In this document: positions 23,801 to 37,000 of the stretch, one piece after another | How positions within the stretch are numbered: the first letter of the stretch is position 1 | How the letters are laid out: each line of letters starts with the position of its first letter | DNA from: Atrina japonica | Lineage: Eukaryota > Mollusca > Bivalvia > Pterioida > Pinnidae | Direction: 5' to 3' | Length of the DNA stretch: 64,000 nucleotides | Assembly (NCBI GenBank): GCA_030159075.1 | Contig: BROG01000394.1 | Location: 121,001-185,000 of the forward strand | Notes under the pieces: model-generated | What the model was told of the DNA's origin: nothing | The model's database searches: none | The model's input: the letters and a program-made list of their open reading frames with translations, nothing else | Translations under genes and position numbers: made by a program

Positions 23801-26800
23801 GATTGGCTAACAATCTGAGACATATTTCTATGTATTTATTTATTATCATTATTTTGTTGCAGGGAAAGATAAATTATTACTGCAGGGAGCGGTATTACTG
23901 TCATATGGAAAATGCTGCCACAGAGGGATTACAGAAATTCAGCAATGATGTAGTACTAAAATTCTTTAGGTCTTTCTCTTGTATCCTTCAAGGTTAGCAT
24001 ACATACATGCATAATGTACTTTTAGCGCTTAATAGAGCATCTCTCGTTCATCAGTCATTTTCATTTCATTTGTACTAAAATAAATACATGTATAAATTTA
24101 GGCCAAGCTTAAAAATTTGTTTGTTTGCCCTTCTCCGACCCACCATTTTTTGACTGGGTAGGTACATGTAGTTAGGCAAAATATTTTTTGTTTTTTTATG
24201 ACATAATGTCACTTGGCTCTTCTGCATAAATATCGGACATATTTATTCTTTCAGTTGATATTTTACATTTTGTACAATGTACCTATGATTTATATCCATT
24301 TTGATACAGCTGAATGTGAAATACAGAATGCTACATTCACAAAATATTCACTCAGATTAAATTCTTTTTCGTAACAATATTGTTTATATTTTGTCTTGTA
24401 AAGGTCGAATTCAGGAGGGGATTCGAGAGTTGGACTTACTGAAAGACAAGAGAGATGTGAACCTTTGTTCAACAATGGCACTGATGTATGCTCACAAGCA
24501 AAGTCCTTCAGTTGGTAAGAGCAATAAACATTTATCCTGGACAGATATCAAACACATAATTTTGTTCAAAACATGTCACATGACCATACACTTTAAGTTT
24601 ATTGTTGGAATGACAGTGGGCGTCCTATAGCATCTTAATATATTTGTTGAATTTTCTGGGTCAAAGTGGCGGAGCCCATATTGTTTTCAATACATTGAAA
24701 GTGCGGTATGAATTAATTCGGTGGTAACATTTACAATTACAGTATAAACAGAATAGTTGGTTGGTGTCTTAAAATACAGGTTGTTTTTTAACTTGGGTCA
24801 GAAAGACAAATCTTGCCAGTGTCAGTTTACTCATCAACCCTTGAAAAACAATGGGCTCTTCTGAAAATCAATGATTTAGGCCAGTCCAAGTGTGTCTTTA
24901 GGGGTGAATGAGTTAAACCATGTCCAAATACAACATGTATTTTAAGACATTAATCATCTATTCTCTATATAACTACAGAATTGTCTTGTTGTTTAAAGCC
25001 ACACTCCAGGGTGTAATGTCCATAAATAAATGTTTCTGTACTCTCTTAATGCATATTCGCATGAACTTTTGTTGTATTTTTAAATTTTTATTCAAACTAA
25101 TTAGTTAATTGATCGTGGGAAACACCGAACACATTAATCTATTCATAACTGGTACGCCAGTTGCTGGTCACATGACGCTTTACTGAGCGGGTTCATTTCA
25201 CTGTCCAGGACAACTCAGACACAGGAACACCAATCAAATGCTCTGGAACACTGTCCTGGGCAAGCTATTTAACCATAAACTTATGTGAATTATGTAAATT
25301 TTATCGACATCTTTGACATAACTACTTCCTGCCCTGGTACATTCGATTGCAATGTGCGCTGAGACTGTTCCGTAATAGTACTCTCGCAGTGAATCGACCA
25401 CACCCTTTATATCACTCGTACACCAGGTTAAATTTAAGAATACCTACGAAATCCCCCAAATAACTCCATTAATACCTCAAAGTTTTTGAAATCTTTTTCA
25501 TTTTTGTTGGTTAGGAGTCGTTTTCTAATGAAAATGTCAAGAATTACAATATGTCCAGAAAATTACGATAATGTCCCAGGAATGTGACTTTAAAAAAATT
25601 TACAGCCATATTGAAAATTATAGCATTATGTTTAGTTGGAAAAGATATGTTTATAGACAGACAAGCAATCTTTTCCCATTAAAAGACTTCAGATCAATGT
25701 TCTGTGTCAAGGTAAGAAAGGCACATACAAGAACCGTCACTGCAGTTGCTTGTGTCCATAGAACAGGTCAGCATTTTTGGCACTTCACTGATATGTAAGT
25801 AAAAAATTTCTGATAATAGGCAAAACACACTAAGACTGCTCCACTCCCTCCCAACAACAACAAAAATCAAATCAGTTTCCAGTTCAGGTTGTTACTTTTC
25901 CTTGACCTCATCAAATATGATTATTGTGTTTAAAATTCATTGTATTATGGATAAGACGTTGAAATAGTCTTTTATTGAGAATCTATAAAATATTATATTT
26001 TAGAAAACTTTTAGTGTTCAAAAGTTTTATAAGATAAAAATTCTCAGTTTTTACGTTGAAAGATATAGTTTATCTTATACCACCACAATGTAACTGAAAC
26101 ATTGTTGAAAGTAGCGTTAAACAACAATAAACAAACAAACTTCAGTTTCTTAGTTAGCATGGCATGTTAAATAGTGTACAAAAACTCCCACGATGCTGTA
26201 GTATGTTCATACTGTATCATTTCTCCTTTATCTCATTCACCCCCTGAAGACACATTTGGACTGGCCTGTCATTGATTTACAGAAGAGCCCATTGGTTTTC
26301 AGGGGTTGATGAGTTAACATGTTTTATGAGAGAAATTTTGGTAAAAGTGAAAAACTTTTGGTACATGTATGGCAACAAAAGCCATAGATACAATAAAACT
26401 GTGAGCATTTAAATTGCTCTATAATTGAATTGCTAGTATACCTAAAATCAGAAATCTATTTTCTGTACTTCTTTGTACATGTATGTTTCATATTTTATTT
26501 CTTTTACATGTACATTGCAATAGTTTCCTGTTTTTTTTTTTTGTCAGATCGAGAAGCGATACAAGAGTTAGATGCTAAACTTAAGGAAGAAAGAAAGCAA
26601 GCTGGTGAACTGGTACGTAGATGAATGTTTATGTAATGAAGCTATATACAGTTGACTCTCAAAACCACAAAGTTTACAGGACCACATTAAAACCTTCAAT
26701 TTCTAGAGTTCCATAAATTGTCCCTTCCAACTTGTTTTGAGTTCTTATATCTTGTCTGCTAGCCAAAGCAAGTTCGTTTGATCTTCCTTTGACATGTCAG

Positions 26801-29800
26801 GCTTTTTTGTCTGCCAATTTTGGGAAAATGTCTTTGGCAACACAATTAGGAATTTTATGTGAAACTGTGGTAAACTAGCAAAAATAGTTTGCGCACATGT
26901 ATACTTAAATGTAACAGAATCTTTTTAGATGTATTTTTTCATTGTGGGAATTTTATACATCAAATTGCAAAAAAATAAACACATTTATTTTGCATTGAGA
27001 ATGCAGCTGAATATTGGCCCCATGCCTGCCATGGTAACTATAGGCCTGCATATAAAGTATAATGATTTATGCATACATGTCAGGTCTTTTTCTGCCAATT
27101 TTAGGGGAAATTCTGATGTTGAGTCCTTTATGAATATGATAATTTGAATACAAAACCTTGAAATCAATAAGTTTAAATGTTTGAATCTCAAGAAGTTTAC
27201 TTGTATTGCATATGTCCTTGTTTATTCAAATTTTAATTGACTTTGTTTTGAATGGTTACAATTAGATTGTTCTGATATGTGGTATAGTGAAATCTGTCTG
27301 AAGAAACCACTCTCATAAGAGACCACCTGTCTTTTGATACCACATTTTGAAAACCACTTAGAACAATCCTTTCAGGGTTTTTCTTGGGTCTGTGCAGGTC
27401 CACTATAAGTCCCCTTTCCCAATAGAAAAGTTTCAGAAAATTCCCAATTATAACCTCAGTGAGAAAAAATTGATTAATGTAAAAAATAAACAGGAAAATG
27501 TCACTGATAAATAATGTAGTTGAAACTTTTAAGCAAATAAGATACAAAGCCAGTTTTGTAAATTTGAATAAATTAAACACTGAAATATACCAGAGACATT
27601 ATATTCATATATTTTCAATGCTGTTAGATTTTTCCCAATTTCTGGAAAAAAACATGACAGATTCCCAAGTGGAAAGGTACAGACCACTGTTCCTGGAGTG
27701 TAGAAAAAAAACCTGCATTTAGACTGGGCACCTGTCTTGAGAGACCAGAGTTAAGTGACATTTGGGGTGGTCTATCCAGACAGGATATACTTTAACATTT
27801 TTAGTGATCCAGGAACCTATTTACTGTAAACAAACATGGAACTATACTTTTGTCATCTCAATTTTTCATTTTTCCTAGATATTGCTATCTCCAAGTTATA
27901 CTATACATGTATTTGTGTGATGATATTCTCTTATATTATTTGTGGTTTATTTTTTCAGTCATACATTTATGTCAGTAATAGTATAAATATGTGGGTAAAT
28001 GTACTGTACAATCAGAATTTTGTTATGGTTTAAATTTCTGAAAATGTACCGTAGAATCAGAAAATTTTGTTATGGTTCAAATTTCTGCAAATGTACTGTA
28101 GAATCAGAAAATTTTGTTATGGTTTAAATTTCTGCAAATGTACTGTAGAATCAGAAAATTTTGTTACCGTTTAAATTTCGTTTATTTCATTGTTTTCATT
28201 TATCAGTGAAATTAAAACCATGACAAAATTTAGAATAGATAACATCTAGTAATGCTAATAGGTTCCTTTACAAACATGATTTATATTTCAGTGAAATTTA
28301 ATGTCAACAAACATATTTTATTTTTAAAACAGCAAAATTTTAACACAACTGAATATCTGATTTTACAGTATATCGTGTTCATTATCACTATTAGCTGTTT
28401 GTTGCTGTTTTGGTATAGATTTATGAGATTTTTGCATCAGTTAACTCATCAAGCCCTGAAAAACAATGGACTCTTCTGTAAATCAATCCTTTCGGCCAGT
28501 CCAAATGTGTCTTCAGGGGTGAATGAGAAGGTTAAATTTTGCATTAAATGTTTATATAATATTCACCTGCTTAATTTAGGATTTGTTCATGGCAAACCAG
28601 AGACAAAATTTACATTTTTTACTAAACTTTTTCCATTGTTTATCTTTTGATCTCATTATATTTAATTTTTCAGTATTTCACATTTTAATGATTCGTTCTT
28701 TTGTCTTATTTCACTTCATAAAATTTTTGAACTTCAAATATTTTTTTATTTTAAAGTCTGTTTTGCAAAGGTAGGTTGGTAAAAATTGCTCTGTTCTGTG
28801 TATAGAAATGATGGAAGATATAATCTGATTTGCATTTTCAATTACTGTATAGTTGATTAATTTCATGGTGAGAAAATTTTATGTTTTACTGAATGGAACA
28901 TATTCATAGATTTTAAATTTCACACGAGACTGGTTGCAAATTGTCTTTCTGATACTTCATAAGTGTAAGGTATTTTATTCACAGGTATTTAATTTCGCGG
29001 AATTTTCTTTGACTGCGAATATAGCAAAAATAAACAAATAAAAGCAACTGTACAGTACTTATTGATCTGTAAGACTTCATTGTTAAGCTCAATGGTCAAA
29101 GATTACAGCACATTGCTATTGGTCTTTCTGTCTGTCCATTGGTCAGTTTGGAATTCTTTGGTTTCTGTCATACGAGTTCAAATTTTAATCAAATTTTGTG
29201 TAAAGCTGTATAACATTGCGATAAACATGTTTAACTTTTTGTCATTTATTGTAAAATGTAGGGTAATGTTTTAATTGTGTTTCCAGAGTATAGGCATATT
29301 TGTAGCCTGTAGTTATGATTTATTGTTCTTGCTTCTATGTGTGGAGGAGGGGGCATTTAAAGCTTTCAAGAAGGGGAGAAAATTATTTGAGTCTGAGGTT
29401 TGGGACCTGCATATTTTACTTTGGACCCTGTCATTTTCTGATTGTTTGAGTCCAAGTACCTAATAACTCTGCATCAGTGAATGTCTTTTCTGTCATTTTT
29501 TCCCCTTGTAAACTTTATCTGTATATTGTTTTCTTTGTAAAGTTCAATCATCTGTTATTTCTGCTCCACTGTCTTTGTCGAAGGTAAGGGTTACCCTCAG
29601 CATGCTCAAAGCCAGCTCAAATGTCAATAAAAATAATTGTGATTGGACCACGATGTTAGAGGACCTAGGCAAAATTTAATGAAAAGGAAAGTTCTGATCC
29701 AAAGCAGCTGAAAAGAAATTCTCAGGCCCTGTTTCAAGCTCCGTAGCACAGTAACACACCCTTGACATTTTCTTGTTCTAATTGCACATAGAAAAATAAA

Positions 29801-32800
29801 AATATCAAAGAGTAGTGATAAATATACCTACATACCTATTATACTTTCAGGGATTATATTATGCAGGACTTTTTCTATTCCACACTGGAAAATATGACAA
29901 AGCAAGAGAATATATTGACAGAATGCTCAAAATGGGCGTCACCAAGGAGGTAAGTCAGACTATAATATATTGACAGAATGCTCAAAATGGGCGTCACCAA
30001 GGAGGTGAGTCAGACTATAATATATTGACAGAATGCTCAAAATGGGCGTCACTAAGGAGGTAAGTCAGACTATAATATATTGACAGAATGCTTAAAATGG
30101 GCGTCACCAAGGAGGTGAGTCAGACTATAATATATTGACAGAATGCTCAAAATGGGCGTCACCAAGGAGGTGAGTCAGACTATAATATATTGACAAAATG
30201 TTTGAAATGGGCGTCACCAAGGAGGTAAGTCAGGCTATAATATATTGACAGAATGCTTAAAATGGGCGTCACCAAGGAGGTAAGTCAGACTATAATATAT
30301 TGACAGAATGCTTAAAATGGGCGTCACCAAGGAGGTGAGTCAGACTGAAATATAATTACTGAATGCTCAAAATGGGCGTCACCAAGGAGGTAAGTCAGAC
30401 TATAATCTATTGACAGAATGCTCAGAATGGGTGTCACCAAGGAGGTAGGTCAGATTGTAAAATTTTGAGATCAAATAATTTAACCATTAATTTTTTTTAC
30501 CCCTGTGCATAGTTAATAAAGGTTTAAATTTCAGTGGTTTTGTAATTTCATGGATTCAAGCAATTAAGATGATCACAAAGTAAATAAAACACTTAAAACA
30601 AAAAGATTTCTCAGAAAGTGTACATTTGGATGCATATAGTGGGATATTAAATTATATTTACTGTATTGTGTTATTTCAGGGACTAACTCTTAAAGGTTGG
30701 ATAGAGATGTTAAGTGGAAGAGATACTAAAAAGTCCATCAAATACTTTGACGATGCTATATCGTAAGTACATAACAAGAACTAAAAAAAAAAATAAATAT
30801 ACATTCTTGACAGTAAATGTGTATTGATCAAATGGCCGCTTGCGATGATCTAGTGGTATGGCAATTCAACTCGCAATCGGAAAAATCCCGATTTTGATGA
30901 GATGTAAAACTGAGGTCCTGTGTCACAGAGGCATTGCAAGTACAGTCAATCTTGTCTATAAAGGCCACTCAAGGGAACTGGCCAAAGAAGCTGTCATAGA
31001 CAGGTGGCCATTATAAAGAGGTTTATTCATTAGAAAATTTTAAAATTTATCAAAGGTTATGCTTGAAGGTTCTTTACAGGTAGGAGCCCTTTATATAGAG
31101 GTGACCTTTAATGCAAGTGTGACTGAAAAAAAAACCTAACTGCAATGGCATTAGTCCATACACAGGTCAAAATTCGTGCCAACTAAAGCTGGTGACATCT
31201 TCATATAAGTGAAAAATTCTTGACAGGATGTAAAACGACAATAAAACAAACAAAAATATCAATCAAACGATAAATTTTGTCAAAACGTCTTTACAAGAAA
31301 CGATTACAATAAACCAAGGAAGAGATAAGCAACCATCCACATGTAAACTGGCAAATCTCGCACAAATCAGCTTAGGTTCCAACAAGGCTCGGATCTACAC
31401 TTCATGGTTCAGTGTAATGTTCTAGCGACCTGGCCATGGTGATCCCACTTCTTACATTGATAAATATTATTGTATTACAAGTATAATATGGTTGCATACT
31501 ATCATAGTAGTAGCAATAATAAAAATGAAAAGTGAGAATAAATCTGTATCAATGGTCATGTGTATACCATTATTATTTTATACATTAACAGGCAAGATGG
31601 ACAGCGTGATATCGACGCACTTTTTGGAAAAGCAAGATATTTTGAGTTACGACACAACTTTACTGGATCGCTGGAACTTGTCAATCAAATCATTGTAGCT
31701 TACACAGCATTCATGCCAGCTTTGGTAGAAAAAATGAAGTTACAATTAGCTTTACAAGACTGGGAACAATCAATTGAGACAGCTCAGAGGTATGTTGATA
31801 TAGGTACCAGTTATAGTTATGGTGGAATTTACAACCAAGTCCACCCTAATAAAATATGCCATATTTTCCCTTAAATTTAAGTACAGTAGAATGTCATTAT
31901 CTAGGTATTCAAGGGACCACCCTTATAACTTAGAGATATCCGGAATTCAAAATAACTGAAATTTTAACTAACTAATTATCTATCCGTAAAAATCAAGACT
32001 GGCCGTTCAATTTTGATATAGTCTCAAACTAGACTATGCCAAAGTTGAATGGCTGGTCTTGATAAATTAATGTAAGTATGTCTAGCTGCAGATTAGTATA
32101 ATTAGATTGATACAATACTAACTGTAAAACCACGAAAAAATGCTGAGATTATAATTTCATGAATTTATACAATTGTTATGTGTTGTACCTAAGCTATTCC
32201 GCCGTTACAAGATTTAATAATTCTGCTATCTGAATACATTTGTAACTGGTTATTATTTCGTAATGAAGAATAATAATAGTATGGCGAAATGGGAGTTTGA
32301 AATCATGAAAATATAATCTCGCGAATAATATGAGAAATTGTGTATCGAGAAAATAAAGTTTCCTCAAACATTTCCGGATTAATTGTACCATAGTCTCTTG
32401 GATGACATTCATGTCCGTGCTTCAGTAACTTAAAAATTTTGTTTTCATTTTAAATTCTCCCTCTCATCGAAGGATGAAAGTGACGAAAATTAATTGAGCG
32501 CTACAATTTCCAGGTATGCAGCATTTACAAAATGAAGTTGTTATAGTACCGTAGTCACAGGGTTTTTTCTATAATATCCACAGGGCTGAAATTTAGCCTC
32601 ATTCCCAATGCAAAGTGCATGTTTTTTTTCCCAATTTGATTAAAAAATTCCCAATTTGATGTTGAGCTCATGATCGTAATGAAAAAAGAAAAAAAGTTAT
32701 AATAATGTATGGGGAAATGCATTTTAAAAATGCATTTAGATTTCCATGTGTGTGCACAACTTTCCCCAATATTACACATATTCATGTTAAAATTCCCAAT

Positions 32801-34030
32801 TGTGTTGCCAATGGCATATTCCCAAAATTGACAGAAAAAGACCTGAGTCATGGAAATGTACTATTGTCATAGTATCTGTTGGGCATTTTCCACATGTAGA
32901 TGTAGATCACTATTTGATTGAAATTGACGTCTCTCATCAGTACATTATGTTTGTGGTTTGTTTCAGAGCATTAGACACAGACCTACACTGTATAGAAGCT
33001 ATGAAGTACCAGGTGCTATACATGCTCTGCAGGGAAGGCAGCTATTCTGAGGTAAATTTGGAAATCAAATTTTGAATCAGCCTCTGTCAAGAGCTGTTGT
33101 TTATTGGCACACTTATATAACGTATAGCCCCCCAGTAAATGATTTGCATCAAAGTACAGTCAAACCTCGTCATGTCGAGATCGGTAATCTCCATTTACCT
33201 GCTTAGCTCTAGATCAAACGCCGGTCCCGGCAATTTCCCTTCTATATCTTACTATAAAAAGACCCGATAACTCGAGATTGGAAAAGTCGAAAAAATGCTA
33301 ATGTGGATGTTAAAACATGGTCCCAATGTTTAGTTTCAATGTGAAATTGACCAGTTATCTCAAAGTTAATTTAATCATTGTTATTATATGACTAGTGCTG
33401 AACAAATATGTTTCTTGTATCGTTTTTAGTACATACAAGAAATAAAAATCTTTACAAACCTGTTATCTTTTGCTCTCCGATCTTAAATTTATATGGTTAC
33501 TGTTACTTTCTATAATTCGTTTTTAGACTTTCCTTTCTTAAATGTGTAATGATGGTGTCACTTCAGTTAAATAGAAAGCCTGATGGGATGTTCTCAATAT
33601 ATTAGGGAATTAAAAAATAAACACTCAAATATAATAAATTCAGTTTTATTTACTTTACTTTTGCATTTTTATTTTGCTTCATTGATTGACAAAACACACG
33701 GTTTGTGTGCCTGTCAGCTTGCACATATACTGGCGATAAGATAAGAGACAAGCGATATACATTTAGGTCTACAAGTATTCAGGTCTGAAATGTTCACGAG
33801 AGGAATCGGGATTGTATTTAGTGACAGACCTTTTAACTCGAGGACCCGTTTATCTCAAACTTTTTGTTTGGTCCCAACGACTTCGAGATAACTAGGTTTG
33901 ACTGTATTCCATATCTGAATGTATAAGTAACATGTGAATACTTCTAACCATTATCTAGCAATGAGGCTAAATTTGGTTGAGATAATAATAATTACTTTAA
34001 AGTAGGTTACTGACTCTGTCTGTCTTTCTG

Positions 34031-34079
<49 letters not shown>

Positions 34080-37000
34080 GCAAAATTCACTCTGTTTATT
34101 ATATACCAGTGAACTACAATTATTTATTAACTAGACAGATAGAGATTACTGTCATCCATATATGTTATTTTTTACCTTTTCCTTCATCAGGCATCAGGTA
34201 AAATTGGGGATTTGATATCAACACTAGATCGCTTTGAGCCTCGCAGTACTTTCCTTTACTACAGCATGGCTCAAGTATTTTCCAGAATGGTGAGTGTCAC
34301 TTTTGTATTTGGGAATAAACCTGTGAAAAGTTGTGATACTTTTTTTTAGGAACATGTATTGTACAATACAATTATAGTGTTCGGTTGTTGTTTTTTTGTT
34401 TGTTATTATTATTTTCACTTTATCATTTTTATCAGTCAGTCAATTTTATTTGATCATTCAGTCAGACTTTTTCAGTTATTATATCAGACCTATTTTAACA
34501 TTCAGACAGACATATTTGATCATCGAGTCAGACTTATTTGATCATTGATTCAGACTTATTTGATTATTGAGTCAGACTTGTTTGATCATTCAGTCAGACT
34601 TGTTTATTCATTCAGTCAGACTTGTTTGTTCATTGAGTCAGACTTATCTGATCATTGAATCAAACTTGTTTGATCATTGAGTCACTTGTTTGTCATTCAG
34701 TCAGACTTGTTTGTTCATTGAGTCAGACTTGTTTGTTCATTGAGTCAGACTTAATTGTTCATTGGGTAAGAGTTTTTTGTTCAGACTTGGAATTATTTTT
34801 ATCATCTTATCACACAGTACATTTTCTGACATTTACTTGACAGTGTGGTCGGAACGCGCTAGTTTTACAACAAACTTACACACTAGTGGAACGCTGTGTA
34901 CAACAAGAGCAAGATAACTCAGATTATGTAAATGAGCTCGGCTTCCAGTTACTTCTACAGGGGAAAGTAAAAGATGCCGTCAGGTGCTATAGAAATGCAA
35001 TGAAGATTGATGAAACTAGTGTCAAAGCTCTAACTGGTAAGTTATGTCCACTAATAGGTATAAAACTGTTGTCAAAGCATTAACTGGTCACTGATGTCCA
35101 CTAACATATTTAAAACTAGTGTAAGGACTTAAACTGATCAATGATATCTGTGTAAGGACTTTAACTGGTCAGTGATGTCCGCTAACCTGTATAAAACCGA
35201 TGTAAGGAATTTAACTGGCCAGTAATGTCCACCAACATTTACAAAACTGGTGTAAGGACTTTAACTGGCCAGTGATGTCCGCTAACCTGTATAAAACCGA
35301 TGTAAGGAATTTAACTGGCCAGTGATGTCCACCAACATTTACAAAACTGGTGTAAGGAATTTAACTGGCCAGTGATGTCCACTTACATGTATAAAACTGG
35401 TGTAAGGACTTTAACTGGCCAGTGATGTCCACTTACATGTATAAAACTGGTGTAAGGACTTTAACTGGCCAGTGATGTCCACTTACATGTATAAAACTGG
35501 TGTAAGGACTTTAACTGGCCAGTGATGTCCACCAACATGTATAAAACTGGTGTAAGGACTTTAACTGGCCAGTGATGTCCACTTACATGTATAAAACTGG
35601 TGTAAGGACTTTAACTGGCCAGTGATGTCCACTTACATGTATAAAACTGGTGTAAGGACTTTAACTGGCCAGTGATGTCCACTTACATGTATAAAACTGG
35701 TGTAAGGACTTTAACTGGCCCAGTGATGTCCACTTAACATGTATAAAAACTGGTGGTTTGTAAGGACTTTAACAGGCCAGTGATGTCCACTTACATGTAT
35801 AAAACTGGTGTAAGGACTTTAACAGGCCAGTGATGTCCACTTACATGTATAAAACTGGTGTAAGGACTTTAACAGGCCAGTGATGTCCACTTACATGTAT
35901 AAAACTGGTGTAAGGACTTTAACTGGCCAGTGATGTCCACTTACATGTATAAAACTGGTGTAAGGACTTTAACAGGCCAGTGATGCCCACCAACATTTAT
36001 AAAACTGATGTAAAGATTTTAACTGGCCAGTGATGTCCTTTAACATTTATAAAACTGGTGTTGAAACACAATGATGTATTGTGATGTAATAAAACTTGTA
36101 GATGATTTTGACCAGAATATTTGTTTAGAGGTGATGAAGAAATTTACTTTTTGTTTTTTTAATAATCAGGTATTATTCATTGCCAGCTCTTTGAAAAACA
36201 GTTAGATGATGCTGCTCAACAGTTAGACTTCCTAAATGAAGTACAACAGAGTATCGGTCGAACATCAGTAAGTTCATCATACAGTCTAGTATTGTCAAAT
36301 GATTATTGGTGGAATATTGGTTAGTATATCATACAAGCTTTGCCCCCGGCCTGAAAGTTCTGCCTGGGGTCATAGAGTGTTTGGATCGTCTGTCTGTGTA
36401 TCTCTCTGTCTGTTCGTCTCTCTGTAATTCCATCCCGCTTACATATAAAGTGCAATATTTCAAGTTTGGATTGTGATACAGTAACCAAACTTAGACTGTA
36501 AGTTCATCTAAGGGTTGCTCACACTTCACTGACATTACATGCCCCGGGGGTGGGGTGGGGTAAAAATGTAGGATATTGCAATATTTGCCAGTGTAGAAAT
36601 TTGTGTTTCACAAACGCTTCTTGTTTCAAATGAGTAGAGATGCTAGTTTTTGGGATTTTTTCCTGAATTCTGAATTTTTAATTCCCATCCCCATACATTC
36701 CAGATTTGTTTACTATTCTGTTATTTAGTATAACCAAATTCCAGAGTTTGATTACTATTCCATTATTTAGTATAACCCAATTTCTCTGGGTCTTTTCGGT
36801 AACTAGGCACACCACTGAGATACATTTCCGGTTCATTGAACGACTTTTGCTATCTATTTATTCATTCGTTGATCGTAACCGAATTGACTAATCAGCATCA
36901 ATGTTGCTTTGACTCATTGCTAAAGCGAGGTTGACAGTTTAAAGCACATGGCATGCATGCGAAATTTGAAAATCTGACATGAGTGTTTTAGATCGATCCG

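Noticed and set aside
28252..28774. 132- and 63-codon frames in intron 4
   Set aside because: They cross a MITE family 1 copy and a tandem repeat; residues are mostly Phe, Ile and Leu from AT-rich DNA.
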